From Salminus brasiliensis (Eukaryota > Chordata > Actinopteri > Characiformes > Bryconidae), in the NCBI RefSeq assembly GCF_030463535.1, contig NC_132901.1, forward strand, positions 8,128,959 through 8,192,958: a stretch of DNA of 64,000 bases. Reading direction: 5' to 3'. The notes under the pieces were generated by a model. It made no database searches. It worked only from the letters and a program-made list of their open reading frames with translations, and was not told the origin of the DNA. Numbering within the stretch: the first letter of the stretch is position 1; each line of letters begins with the position of its first letter. Of this stretch, positions 10,968 through 23,664 are shown in pieces. The position numbers and the translations under genes were made by a program.

Positions 10968-13368
10968 ATCTACCAAGGAACATTTGGGCATTTTAGTAGC
11001 CAGCATGACAACCAGTTGTCATGCTACTAGGCAATGAAAACTTAATTTAGGGCACTGCAATTTTTATACACATTAAATATGATTGTTAACTGCACCAATA
11101 CATCTAAAAAGTCATTACATGTCTTGCGGGATGATTTTTGTTTGGGTTTTAACAATATGCTAATGATAAAGTAGGACAGAAATTTTTTTTACTCCAGACT
11201 GTATTACCTCCTTCCACAACTCGATCAAATGGCTTTAGATAAAGAATCCTTGATAGAAGCATTCTTTATTTAAGGCACTTTTTTATCAGTTAGGTAAAAA
11301 GCCAACAATTCGCTCACTACTATAAGCCATTGAGACAAACTGTAGAGTAGTGCAATTCTATGAATGACGTTTTTCCCCTCCCCCTTTAGAGCCCTTAAAT
11401 TCTATGCTGTATGGTTATGTGTATGTATGTATGCATCAGCTTATATTGAGGTTAACATAATAATCATAAATCAATAAAGAACACCGCTCATCTGCTATCA
11501 AGACCTGACTAAGGAGCTAGAGGCCAGTGGAGCAAAGCTACAATTACGAAAAGCATACGCACCATCGGTGCAAAAAAATCATTTTAACCTGCCAGGTTTA
11601 GGTCAAAGACTTTCTTCAAGGCATAGGTAAGTAACAAATGAATACAAAAGTGCTAACAAAAGTGTATCAAAAGCCAGCCGTACTCACTTGTGAATTAGCT
11701 TTTTTGTGCTTCTCAAATTGAACTCTTTCTTTTCTTTCTGATTTTGCTTCTTTAAATGTCTCTGTGGACCAAGAAAAAAAAAACGAAAAAAAAAGATGAA
11801 TTGTTTTATATTTTGCAGATTTACATTTTGACCACCAGATGGCATCCACGCTCCATTCACGTACTACGACAACAGACTTAAAGCTTAGCCCTGAAACTCC
11901 ATCAGAAGCCTAAGGGGTAGGTCTAGCCAAACTGCTTCCCCTCACCCTGACTTCATCATGAGCTCTAAACTTACTTTGCTTACCACAATGTCTTTCCATA
12001 TTTCTTTATCATCCACTAACTGCAACATATGATAAAAGCAACATTACTTAAAGCAACATTAACTCCCTCTGTGTTTATCTAATCTAGCATGACTTTTATT
12101 AGAAGATGTAAAGCGAGCCTGAGAAATCCAAGGGGTAAACATGTAGTTTTAGTTGGCCTCATTAGGAGCTTTTCCCTTGTATGCAATAATATACCATTTA
12201 TTCGATTTGTGTTTGTTCTTTCTTTCTTTAAATGTCTCTGTGGACACTATATCTTTAACTTGTAGTGTATTAGATCAACGACTACAATTCCCATGATGCC
12301 TAACTAAAGATTTTTTTGCACCGATGGTGCGTATGCTTTTCGTAATTGTAGCTTTGCTCCACTGGCCTCTAGCTCCTTAGTCAGGTCTTGATAGCAGATG
12401 AGCGGTGTTCTTTATTGATTTATGATTATTATGTTAACCTCAATATAAGCTGATAAAACCTTGCCAAATAAAATTATTTTTGCACAGATTTAATTGTGTG
12501 GGTATGAGACATGTTAGTATTATTCCTACATTCACTTCTCATTGGTGAAGATCTTCTCTAATGGCCAATGTCAGTGTTAACACTTTACTGTACATCCTAT
12601 ACATTTGCACTCCTGGACACTACTAACACTTTATTATTATTACTTAATAATACAGTGTTATTATTAAATTTTTATGTATCGTCATCTGTCCACTTCATTT
12701 CTTATTTTTCATAACTGCACTGTCCTTCATCTGCAGTTAGTTTCAAATGCATTTTCACATGTATTCTATTTATCTGTCTATCTATCTATCTTGCAGTGTG
12801 GGTTCTAACTAGACAAAGGACTCCAAAAGTCATGTTTGTGTTTTTAAACCACAGTATTGTTTTTGTCCTCATGTAACTCATGTATAGTGTAACTGGGTAT
12901 CTCAGTATCTTCACCTGGATTTATTGATCCAAAACTGTAGTTTAGTGATGTCAAGGTTCAAATGTTTAAAGTCATGTCATGTTGAATGTTGTGAGGGAAT
13001 ACGTCTGAAAATATATGGAACCTGGCCTGGCAGATACATATTCTGACCACCAGATGGCATCACTACTCCATTCACGTTCTGCAACTACATAGTCTTAGGG
13101 CCTAGCCCTGAAACTCCATCAGAAGCCTAAGAGGTAGGTCCAGCCGAACTGCTACCACTCATCCTGACTTCATCATGAGCTTTACACTTACTTTGCTCAC
13201 CACAATTTATTTCCTTCCTTTCTCTTCCACTAACTGCTAACCAATATGACTTTAGAAGAAGATTTATTAGAAGATGTATAGTGAAAACCTGAGGAATCCA
13301 AATGGTGTGGGTTTAGTTTAAGTTGGCCTTGTTTTATTTTATGTGCAGAAATATGTCAGTGGTGGTGG

Positions 13369-13369
<1 letters not shown>
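10968..13369. repeat. Unit 2 leading spacer
   Basis: Same content as the unit 1 leading spacer: inverted-repeat arms 11435-11580 and 12309-12454 (perfect here), CTCF-like sites at 11832 and 13047, ZNF143-like site at 12281. No gene seen. Confidence 0.75.
11435..12454. repeat. Large inverted repeat, 146-bp arms (unit 2)
   Basis: Arms 11435-11580 and 12309-12454. The one mismatch of unit 1 is absent, so the arms read as perfect complements. Confidence 0.85.
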
Positions 13370-13411
<42 letters not shown>

Positions 13412-13418
13412 TGTGTGT

Positions 13419-13497
<79 letters not shown>
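13370..13497. repeat. TG/AG compound microsatellite (unit 2)
   Basis: (TG)n with two GGG interruptions followed by (AG)n. Confidence 0.95.
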
Positions 13498-13501
<4 letters not shown>

Positions 13502-15586
13502 ATGCATACTTATTCAATCTGACAGAAAATACAAACCCTGTACTGGTTTGTGTTTGAGCAATATGTGTTGACAAAGAAAAAAAGAACAAATTACTGGTTG
13601 AATCTATAAAACACTATGCTTCCTTTAAGTGTGTCTATGTCAATGTGTCAATGACACAATGTGTCTTTATCCTGTAGTGTCAAGATCAAGGACTACAATT
13701 CCCATGATGCCTAACTACAAGTTCAGCCTATTGACACACGTGCCATGTATTAGGACTAATCACGTGTTGTTTTAGAACGTTTTCGAAAAGTATAGATGAC
13801 GTACAGTGTTTTATTGATTCAACCATTCATGTGATCCGGCTCTTTAATTCTTGAATTTGATTTATTGTTGTACTGGGTTGTTGGCGTTGTATTTTCTAAA
13901 CGTTGCAAACCCTTTGTATGTGGATTTACTTGTTCAATATGTTGTCATGGAGCCTGTCTCTCTCTCTCTATCTCTGTCTATCTCTCTATGTATACATATC
14001 TATCTACCTACCTACCTTCCTACCTACCACCCTCCCTCTCTTCATCTAATGATGAAATCCGATAACTGCACGTCCAGTCACAGTAAAAAGTAAACCGTGT
14101 GCCATGGTGTACAGTAGTGGGCTGATCTCAGTGTGTGCTTGTTTTATGCTTGCAAGGTCGTAACCCTAGTACTAAATAGCCATTTATGTCATTTATTCAG
14201 GCATTCAGGTGCATTGAGGGAGGACACGTACTCTTGTCGTGTGTGTGTGTGAAATAATCGCTACGCACGTTAGAATGGCGTGATGTAGTGTGACTTTGTT
14301 GTATACGAGACCGAGGCGCACATGGCGACAGCCATCAGAGGGGAGTGGACGGCTGACCGAGGTATTTGTCGTGTTAAGACCTATGTTAACTACTTTTAAT
14401 GTTCATACATGTGAAACGTCGTCTTTACATGACGACATGTGAGTCATTACACTTTGCGTTGCTTTGTGGAATAGGCGTGAGCTGGAGACTGGACCTGGTC
14501 AGCTCCGTTGTGTCGCTGTTGGCACGATAACGTTTGCTAACTTGCCAAAAATGAAGTGGATACTGAAATCCGATAAGTCGATTTTGCGGAGAGCCTAAAG
14601 TTGTACACCCAGTCACAGCAAATCGACGTAGAACTGCCGTTGCTGGATCTATGTGTGGAGTTGTACATAGCTTGGAGCCAGCTTAACGATTAGCAGCGTG
14701 GCTAACTCGGCCAGCATAAACAGTAAAGCACAAATATGAGCCTAATTATGAGGGGTCATTATTTATTGACCACAGTGCAGTGCCACATGCGGAGTTGTAG
14801 CATAAAAGTACGCAATACAGCCGTGATTTGTGGCTGTTGAGTGATTTGAGTTAACTTGCTTTTTCAGGTCCACACATGAGCTAACATAGCGATTAGCATG
14901 CTAGCTAACTCGGATGGTACAAACAATAGCATTACGCCAGCGAGTGTAAATACCTGTCAGATAAATACACACTCGCTCGAGTCAGTCAAGTTTTATTATG
15001 AAACCGTGTATATAGCTAGCAACATTTTATACGTTTACTGCCGTGGTTGAAATCGAGAAGCCACCTCGGAGAGTAGCATGATGGCTAGGTGTCTAAAAAT
15101 TAATCACAAAAATAACGATATTACGGACACGTGCGTAGTTCTCTATATTGTTATTTGGAGCAAGTGAGGGAGAAACAGTCGTGCTTAAACCCGGCTACCA
15201 GCAGCGTATCTTCTGGTTTTCAGAGCTGGGCGGCCTGTGTAGCTTGCTAGCTAGTGTTTTGTTTACAAAAGATTATTTTCGTTATTAGCTAGTTGCCGAA
15301 ACGGCATCGGTCAACCGAAAAAACGAACAAACAAAAAAACAATGCAATTTCGCTCGTTGGCCAATAGTTAAACAGTAAAAAAGCTCAGAAAAAGCTATGA
15401 CATTAGAACCGGAGTTGCACTGTCCAATTCCCAAGCAGCTCACTACTCCCTATGGAGTGCACGGTGTCACGAAAAAACGCTGTGCACTAGGGAGTAGTGG
15501 AGTGCGGTTTAGGATCGCCCCAGGTGTACGAAGGAAGACTTCATGCATGGAGCATGGGGTGTCATCCTGTGGTAAAACACGGAAAG

Positions 15587-15588
<2 letters not shown>
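13498..15588. other. Unit 2 spacer before the TA microsatellite
   Basis: As in unit 1 but with a 164-bp segment (14207-14370) that unit 1 lacks. That segment is CpG-bearing and contains GCGACAGCCATCAGAGGGG. The second ZNF143-like motif is at 13692. No gene seen. Confidence 0.7.

Positions 15589-15646
<58 letters not shown>
15589..15646. repeat. TA microsatellite (unit 2)
   Basis: Pure (TA)n of about 58 bp. Confidence 0.95.
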
Positions 15647-15651
<5 letters not shown>

Positions 15652-16152
15652 TTGGCGTTATTATTGTAGTAATTGATTTTTAGAAAACAGTGCATAAATG
15701 TTTATTTACAAAGGCCACATGGCCCCTATCCACTTCTTACAGTGACTCAAAGTAGGCTCATACACAGCCTCACTAAACAGTTCATCTTATGCCTAGGTCA
15801 CTGAATTGTATGAATTTATTCAGTTATTTATTTATTTAAGATTTCGCCATAAGACCAATCTATTTCAGAAATGATTTTAGCTCTTAATTGCAGTTTAGGT
15901 TACTTCGTCATTATATGGTCAAGCAGGTCTGGAGCTAGGCTGTAGGTTTCAAAGCTAAATCATGTTGAGTTAAAGTATTCACAGTGAAGGTTATGCATGA
16001 TCCAAAGTGTGCTGCGTTATTTTGAACATGAGTACATCCAGAGAGAACGGAATTCTGGTTGACTGTATTTTGTATGGCTACCCACTCAGTGGCTATACAG
16101 CAAAACAAGCGTTCTGCACACGTACAGAGTATGAGGCGGAGCTGATGTACTG
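15647..16152. other. Distal H4 upstream region (unit 2)
   Basis: Conserved non-coding sequence equivalent to 4493-4998; nothing further recognised. Confidence 0.5.
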
Positions 16153-16583
<431 letters not shown>

Positions 16584-16613
16584 ACGCTCGGCCTGAACAG
16601 CTCTAAACCCAAC

Positions 16614-16629
16614 GGCTCTTTTAAGAGCC
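16614..16629 (+). terminator. Histone mRNA 3' stem-loop, H4 unit 2
   Basis: GGCTCTTTTAAGAGCC followed by ACTCA and a downstream CAAAAGAG. Confidence 0.95.
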
Positions 16630-17340
16630 ACTCACAAATCCAGCAAAAGAGCCTGTTTCTAATCTTAGCTTGTCTGTTTCAAATAAGGCAGTTTCCCGGA
16701 TACTCTGTATTAAGAATGTAATATACGGGAAAAGTACATATATGTTACTTTGTATATATGTATTGTTTTACACCCCCCCCCGTATGCGTTGGTAAAATCA
16801 GAACTATACGTCTTAATAAATCCTGATAGTCGCCGTCAACGCCGCTGTGGCGAAAAACAGATTAAGCCCTGTAGATTAAAAATGCGCGGGAAGGCGAACA
16901 AAGAGTTGATCATATTTGTTTGTTTCAATAAAGTCAATGATGGTGGTTATGAATCTCCCGGTAACTTTGTTAAGAAGCTCATTTTCAGGAGGAAAAAACA
17001 TAATTTATATATAATATTTATATATATATATGACATTATATTCTTATATAATAATGTGATTATTATATAAGAATACATATTGTTTTCCATTTACCCCGTT
17101 TGCGTTGATTAAATCAGAATTATACAGAACATCGCCGTCAACGCCGCTTTGGCGAAAAATAATGTGCCGCCTGCACGGTGGGTACAAATGCGCGGGTAGG
17201 CGAACAAAGAGAATGCTGCTCAGGGGAGGGGGAAGGGAGGGGGAGAAAAGGGAGGGGAGAGGAAGGGAGGGGGAGAAAAGGGAGGGGAGGGGAGGGGAGG
17301 GGAGGGGAGGGGAGGGGAAAAGGGAGTGTGGGGGGTTGGG
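16630..17340. other. H4-H2B intergenic region (unit 2)
   Basis: Module copies A 16786-16905 and B 17102-17211, palindrome 17039-17075, and the longest GGGGA tract of the window (17223-17340). No coding frame supported. Confidence 0.8.
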
Positions 17341-17861
<521 letters not shown>

Positions 17862-17891
17862 ATGGTGATAGCGGCGTAATCCAAACCCAAC

Positions 17892-17907
17892 GGCTCTTTT
17901 AAGAGCC
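17892..17907 (+). terminator. Histone mRNA 3' stem-loop, H2B unit 2
   Basis: GGCTCTTTTAAGAGCC followed by ACCCA; downstream GAAAGAGC. Confidence 0.95.
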
Positions 17908-18442
17908 ACCCACGGTTTCTTCGAAAGAGCAGTTTTATTCAAGAACAAAGTCGCCGATGGTAAGCTATAATACTAATTATTATTATTAATATTATTTTTT
18001 TTTTTTTTCCCCCCATGAGTGCTTCTGCAGCCATTATTGTAAAAGCAATGCCCTTCAGTGTATGTATGTATGTATGTAAATCAACTTACTTAGTTGTTTG
18101 TCTGCATTTAATTGGTATAGTATACTAAGATTCAGGGGCAGAGCAGCAAACTAAAATACTGTGCCATACTAACTGTATGGCGTGGGGTTGTAATGCTAAG
18201 TGGGATAAATGAAGCTGCACATCACCTGTGAAAGACCAGTCCAGAGGAGATCAGCCTTTCAGGTGGGGAATAGTGAGGCAGGAAACCATACTAGAGTTGA
18301 CTTGAAGCCTAGAACTATACACTTGATCTTTGTAATGAAAGCTGTCTAGTATATGTAACCAGGCATACGGTTAGGAAAGAGAGGAAATAAGTATCTCCAC
18401 AAGCTTTTTTTGTTGGGTCACAGAAGGGTGAAGTTATTCAAA
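17908..18442. other. Post-H2B spacer (unit 2)
   Basis: As in unit 1 with a longer T run (about 17995-18008). No gene seen. Confidence 0.6.
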
Positions 18443-21400
18443 GCCTTAGGTTTATGGTGAGATTTGAGTGAGCAAGAATAGGTTCAGAGCTAGACTTTTG
18501 ATGTAGAGGGTCGGAGCAAGGCAAAAGGACGAAGGTAGAGTAAGTAAAATAGTATGGCGGTCAAAGGCCTCAGGTTTATGATGAAGGTGGATTGAGTTAA
18601 AGTGACCGTGAGCTTAGGCCTTTGCCTTAGGATACAAAGGAAGGTTCAGTAAAAGTGAATTTCAGCATTAGCCATCAGCCTGATGATTTGGATACACATG
18701 GCCTCGGCCTACTGAGGAATGCAGATCTAAGTAGAATGGTCATGACTGCATGGAATGGGTTAAATGAAAGTAAAAGTTTAAAAATAATAATTTGGTGTGT
18801 TGCTTATTGAGATAGAGGGAGGGATGGGGTTAATTTGTTTTAGTACAAGAATGAAATTGGAGTTGTTTCATGTGAGAGGTTCGAATGAGGATGGGGAGTG
18901 ATTTTGTATAATGGTTGGAGGAAGGATGGTGTTATTTCATTTTAGGGTTGGAGAGAGAAGGTCGTGGGGTTTGTATTAGAGTATGAATGAAAATGGGTTA
19001 TTTTATTTTGGGGTTAGACGGCGGATGGGGTTATTTGGTTTCATGGTTAGAATGATGTTAAGGTTATGTTGTACTAGGTTAAGAGGGAGGACAGAGTTAT
19101 TTTGTATTAGGACTATTTGGTTTGGTTCACTAAAAGATGAATTTGGTTGAAGCCTTAGGTTAATGGTGAGATTCGAGCGAGCAAGAATAGGTTCAGAGCT
19201 AGACTTTTGATGTAGAGGGTCGGAGCAAGGCAAAAGGACGAGGGTAGAGTAAGTAAAATAGTATGGCGGTCAAAGACCTCAGGTTTATGATGAAGGTGGA
19301 TTGAGTTAAAGTGACGGTGAGCTTAAGCCTTTGCCTTAGGATACAAAGGAAGGTTCAGTAAAAGTGAGTTTCAACATTAGCCATCAGCCTGATGATTTGG
19401 ATACACATGGCCTCGGCCTACTGAGGAATGCACTTCTAAGTAGAATGGTCATGACTGCATGGAATGGGTTAAATGAAAGTAAAAGTTTAAAAATAATAAT
19501 TTGGTGTGTTGCTTATTGAGATAGAGGGAGGGATGGGGTTAATTTGTTTTAGGACAAGAATGAGATTGGAGTTGTTTCATGTGAGGGGTTCGAATGAGGA
19601 TGGAGTGATTTTGTTTAATGGTTGGAGGAAGGATGGGGTTATTTCATTTTAGGTTTTGTGAGAGAAGGTGGTGGGGTTTGTATTAGAGTATGAATGGAAA
19701 TGGGTTATTTTATTTTGGGGTTAGACGGCGGATGGGGTTATTTGGTTTCATGGTTAGAATGATGTTAAGGTTATGTTGTACTAGGTTAAGAGGGAGGACA
19801 GAGTTATTTTGTATTAGGACTACTTGGTTTGGTCACAAAAAGATGAATTTGGTTGAAGCCTTAGGTTAATGGTGAGATTCGAGCGAGCAAGAATAGGTTC
19901 AGAGCTAGACTTTTGATGTAGAGGGTCGGAGCAAGGCAAAAAGACGAGGGTAGAGTAAGTAAATTTAGGTAGCGTAAGTAAAAAAGTATGGCGGTGAAAG
20001 TGTGTTTAGTGCAGATGTGATCTAGGAAGAGTGAGTAACAGCAGCTTTGTAAACGAGGCCTCAGGTTTATGATGGAGGTGGATTGTGTTAAAGTGACTGT
20101 GAGCTTAGGCCTTTGCCTTAGGAAGCTTCAGAAAAAGTGAATTTCAACATTGGCCATCAGCCTGATGATTTGGATACACATGGCCTCGGCCTACTGAGGA
20201 ATGCACATCTAAGTAGAATGGTCATGACTGCATGGAATGGGTTAAATGAAAGTAAAAGTTTAAAAATAATAATTTGGTGTGTTGCTTATTGAGATAGAGG
20301 GAGGGATGGGGTTAATTTGTTTTAGTACAAGAATGAAATTGGAGTTGTTTCATGTGAGAGGTTCGAATGAGGATGGGGAGTGATTTTGTATAATGGTTGG
20401 AGGAAGGATGGTGTTATTTCATTTTAGGGTTGGAGAGAGAAGGTCGTGGGGTTTGTATTAGAGTATGAATGAAAATGGGTTATTTTATTTTGGGGTTAGA
20501 CGGCGGATGGGGTTATTTGGTTTCATGGTTAGAATGATGTTAAGGTTATGTTGTACTAGGTTAAGAGGGAGGACAGAGTTATTTTGTATTAGGACTATTT
20601 GGTTTGGTTCACTAAAAGATGAATTTGGTTGAAGCCTTAGGTTAATGGTGAGATTCGAGCGAGCAAGAATAGGTTCAGAGCTAGACTTTTGATGTAGAGG
20701 GTCGGAGCAAGGCAAAAGGACGAGGGTAGAGTAAGTAAAATAGTATGGCGGTCAAAGACCTCAGGTTTATGATGAAGGTGGATTGAGTTAAAGTGACGGT
20801 GAGCTTAAGCCTTTGCCTTAGGATACAAAGGAAGGTTCAGTAAAAGTGAGTTTCAACATTAGCCATCAGCCTGATGATTTGGATACACATGGCCTCGGCC
20901 TACTGAGGAATGCACATCTAAGTAGAATGGTCATGACTGCATGGAATGGGTTAAATGAAAGTAAAAGTTTAAAAATAATAATTTGGTGTGTTGCTTATTG
21001 AGATAGAGGGAGGGATGGGGTTAATTTGTTTTAGTACAAGAATGAGATTTGAGTTGTTTCATGTGAGGGGTTCGAATGAGGATGGAGTGATTTTGTATAA
21101 TGGTTGGAGGAAGGATGGGGTTATTTCATTTTAGGGTTTGTGAGAGAAGGTGGTGGGGTTTGTATTAGAGTATGAATGGAAATGGGTTATTTTATTTTGG
21201 GGTTAGACGGCGGATGGGGTTATTTGTTTTCATGGTTAGAATGATGTTAAGGTTATGTTGTACTAGGTTAAGAGGGAGGACAGAGTTATTTTGTATTAGG
21301 ACTATTTGGTTTGGTTCACTAAAAGATGAATTTGGTTGAAGTCTTAGGTTAATGGTGAGATTCGAGCGAGCAAGAATAGGTTCATAGATATTTTTTTGAT

Positions 21401-22282
21401 GTAGAGGGTCGGAGCAATGCAAAAGGACGAGGGTAGAGTAAGTAAAATAGTATGGCGGTCAAAGGCCTCAGTTTTATGATGAAGGTGGATTGAGTTAAAG
21501 TGACGGTGAGCTTAAGCCTTTGCCTTAGGATACAAAGGAAGGTTCAGTAAAAGTGAGTTTCAACATTAGCCATCAGCCTGATGATTTGGATACACATGGC
21601 CTCGGCCTACTGAGGAATGCACATCTAAGTAGAATGGTCATGACTGCATGGAATGGGTTAAATGAAAGTAAAAGTTTAAAAATAATAATTTGGTGTGTTG
21701 CTTATTGAGATAGAGGGAGGGATGGGGTTAATTTGTTTTAGGACAAGAATGAGATTGGAGTTGTTTCATGTGAGGGGTTTGAGGATGGGGAGTGATTTTG
21801 TATAATGGTTGGAGGAAGGATGGTGTTATTTCATTTTAGGGTTGGAGAGAGAAGGTGGTGGGGTTTGTATTAGAGTATGAATGAAAATGGGTTATTTTAT
21901 TTTGGGGTTAGACGGCGGATGGGGTTATTTGGTTTCATGGTTAGAATGATGTTAAGGATATGTTGTACTAGGTTAAGAGGGAGGACAGAGTTATTTTGTA
22001 TTAGGACTATTTGGTTTGGTTCACTAAAAGATGAATTTGGTTGAAGCCTTAGGTTAATGGTGAGATTCGAGCGAGCAAGAATAGGTTCAGAGCTAGACTT
22101 ATGATGTAGAGGGTCGGAGCAAGGCAAAAGGACGAGGGTAGAGTAAGTAAAATAGTATGGCGGTCAAAGGCCTCAGTTTTATGATGAAGGTGGATTGAGT
22201 TAAAGTGACGGTGAGTTTAAGCCTTTGCCTTAGGATACAAAGGAAGGTTCAGTAAAAGTGAGTTTCAACATTAGCCATCAGC
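18443..22282. repeat. 707-bp satellite block (unit 2): five monomers plus a partial
   Basis: Monomer starts at 18443, 19152, 19858, 20634, 21341 and 22046 (periods 709, 706, 776, 707, 705). The 776-bp monomer carries about 70 bp extra near 19960-20060 (containing GGAAGAGTGAGTAACAGCAG). The block ends at the same phase as in unit 1. Confidence 0.9.
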
Positions 22283-23664
22283 AATCAGTAAAGGAGTTAA
22301 GTGTATATTCCGGAGAGGACCACCGTTGTTGTGGGAACGCAGACATATGTCATGGATGGAGCGTGGATGCCATCGTGTGGTCAAACTAGGCAAATGCAAA
22401 CGTTAACTACGTAGATTTATTCGTGTATGTGTGTGAATGTAACAGCTTTTTTCATTTGATAGATGGTTGTGAACTCCAGTACGTCTACTAAATCATTTGT
22501 ATTGCGGTGTTATTTTGGTTAGTGTTTTTTAAAGTACATTTTAAAAAATGTTTCTTTTGAAGCATACTTCAGTTCAGGGCATTTTAGTAGCCAGCATGGT
22601 TACCAGTTCTCATGCTGCCAGGCAATGAAATGGAAACTTAATTTAGGGTAATTTTATACACATTAAATATGATTGTTAACTGCACCAACAAATCTAAAAA
22701 GTAATTACGTGTCTTACGTGATGATTTTCGTTTGGGCTTGGGTTTCATTTCAACAATATGCTAACGATAACATACTCCAGACTGTATAATCTCCTTCCAC
22801 AACTAGATAAAATGTCTTGTTTTGAAGAACGCTTGATAGAAGTCTTTAAAAAAAGGCACTTTATTAGCCATCATGACAACCAAACAGCATGCAGTTATGT
22901 AAAAAGCCACCAATTTACTCACTGCTAGAAGCCATTGAGACAAACTATAGAGTAGTGCACTTCTATGTAGGACCTTTATTTCCTTTTCTTTAGAGCCCTT
23001 AAACTCTGTGTATTAGCTTATATTGAGGTTACCATAATAATCATAAATCAGTAAAAAACACCGCTCATCTGCTATCAAGACCTGACCGAGGAGCTGGAGG
23101 CCAGTGGAGCAAAGCTAAAATATGGAAAAGCATACGCACCCTCAAATTGGTGCAAAAAAAAATAAATAATAATTTTAATCATTCAAGGCATAGGTAAGTA
23201 ACAAATGAATACAAAAGTGCTAACAAAAGTGAATGAAAAGCCAGCCGTACTCACTTGTGAATTCGCTTTTTTGATTTTGCTTCTTTAAACGTCTCTGTGG
23301 ACCAAAAAAAAAAGATTAATTGTTTTACATTTTAACCACACGATGGCATCCACGCTCCATTTACGTACTATGACCACAGACTTAAAGCTTAGCCCTGAAA
23401 CTCCATCAGAAGCCTAAAAGACTTGACTAGAGAAGTGCACTTCTGTGTAGTGTATACAGTGTAAGGGATTTAGGAAGTGCCCTATTGCAAACGTCACCGT
23501 TGTTTTGGGATCGTGGATATATGTCATGGATGGAGCGTGGATGCCATCGTGTGGTCAAACTCGCAAATGCAAACGCTAAAAACATAGATGTATACGTGTA
23601 TGTGTGTGAATGTTACAGCTTTTACATATGACAGATGGTTGTGAACTCCAGTAAGTCTACTAAG
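22283..23664. repeat. Trailing spacer (unit 2)
   Basis: Same as 9586-10967, including the AAT filler at the deletion junction (22283-22285). Confidence 0.8.
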
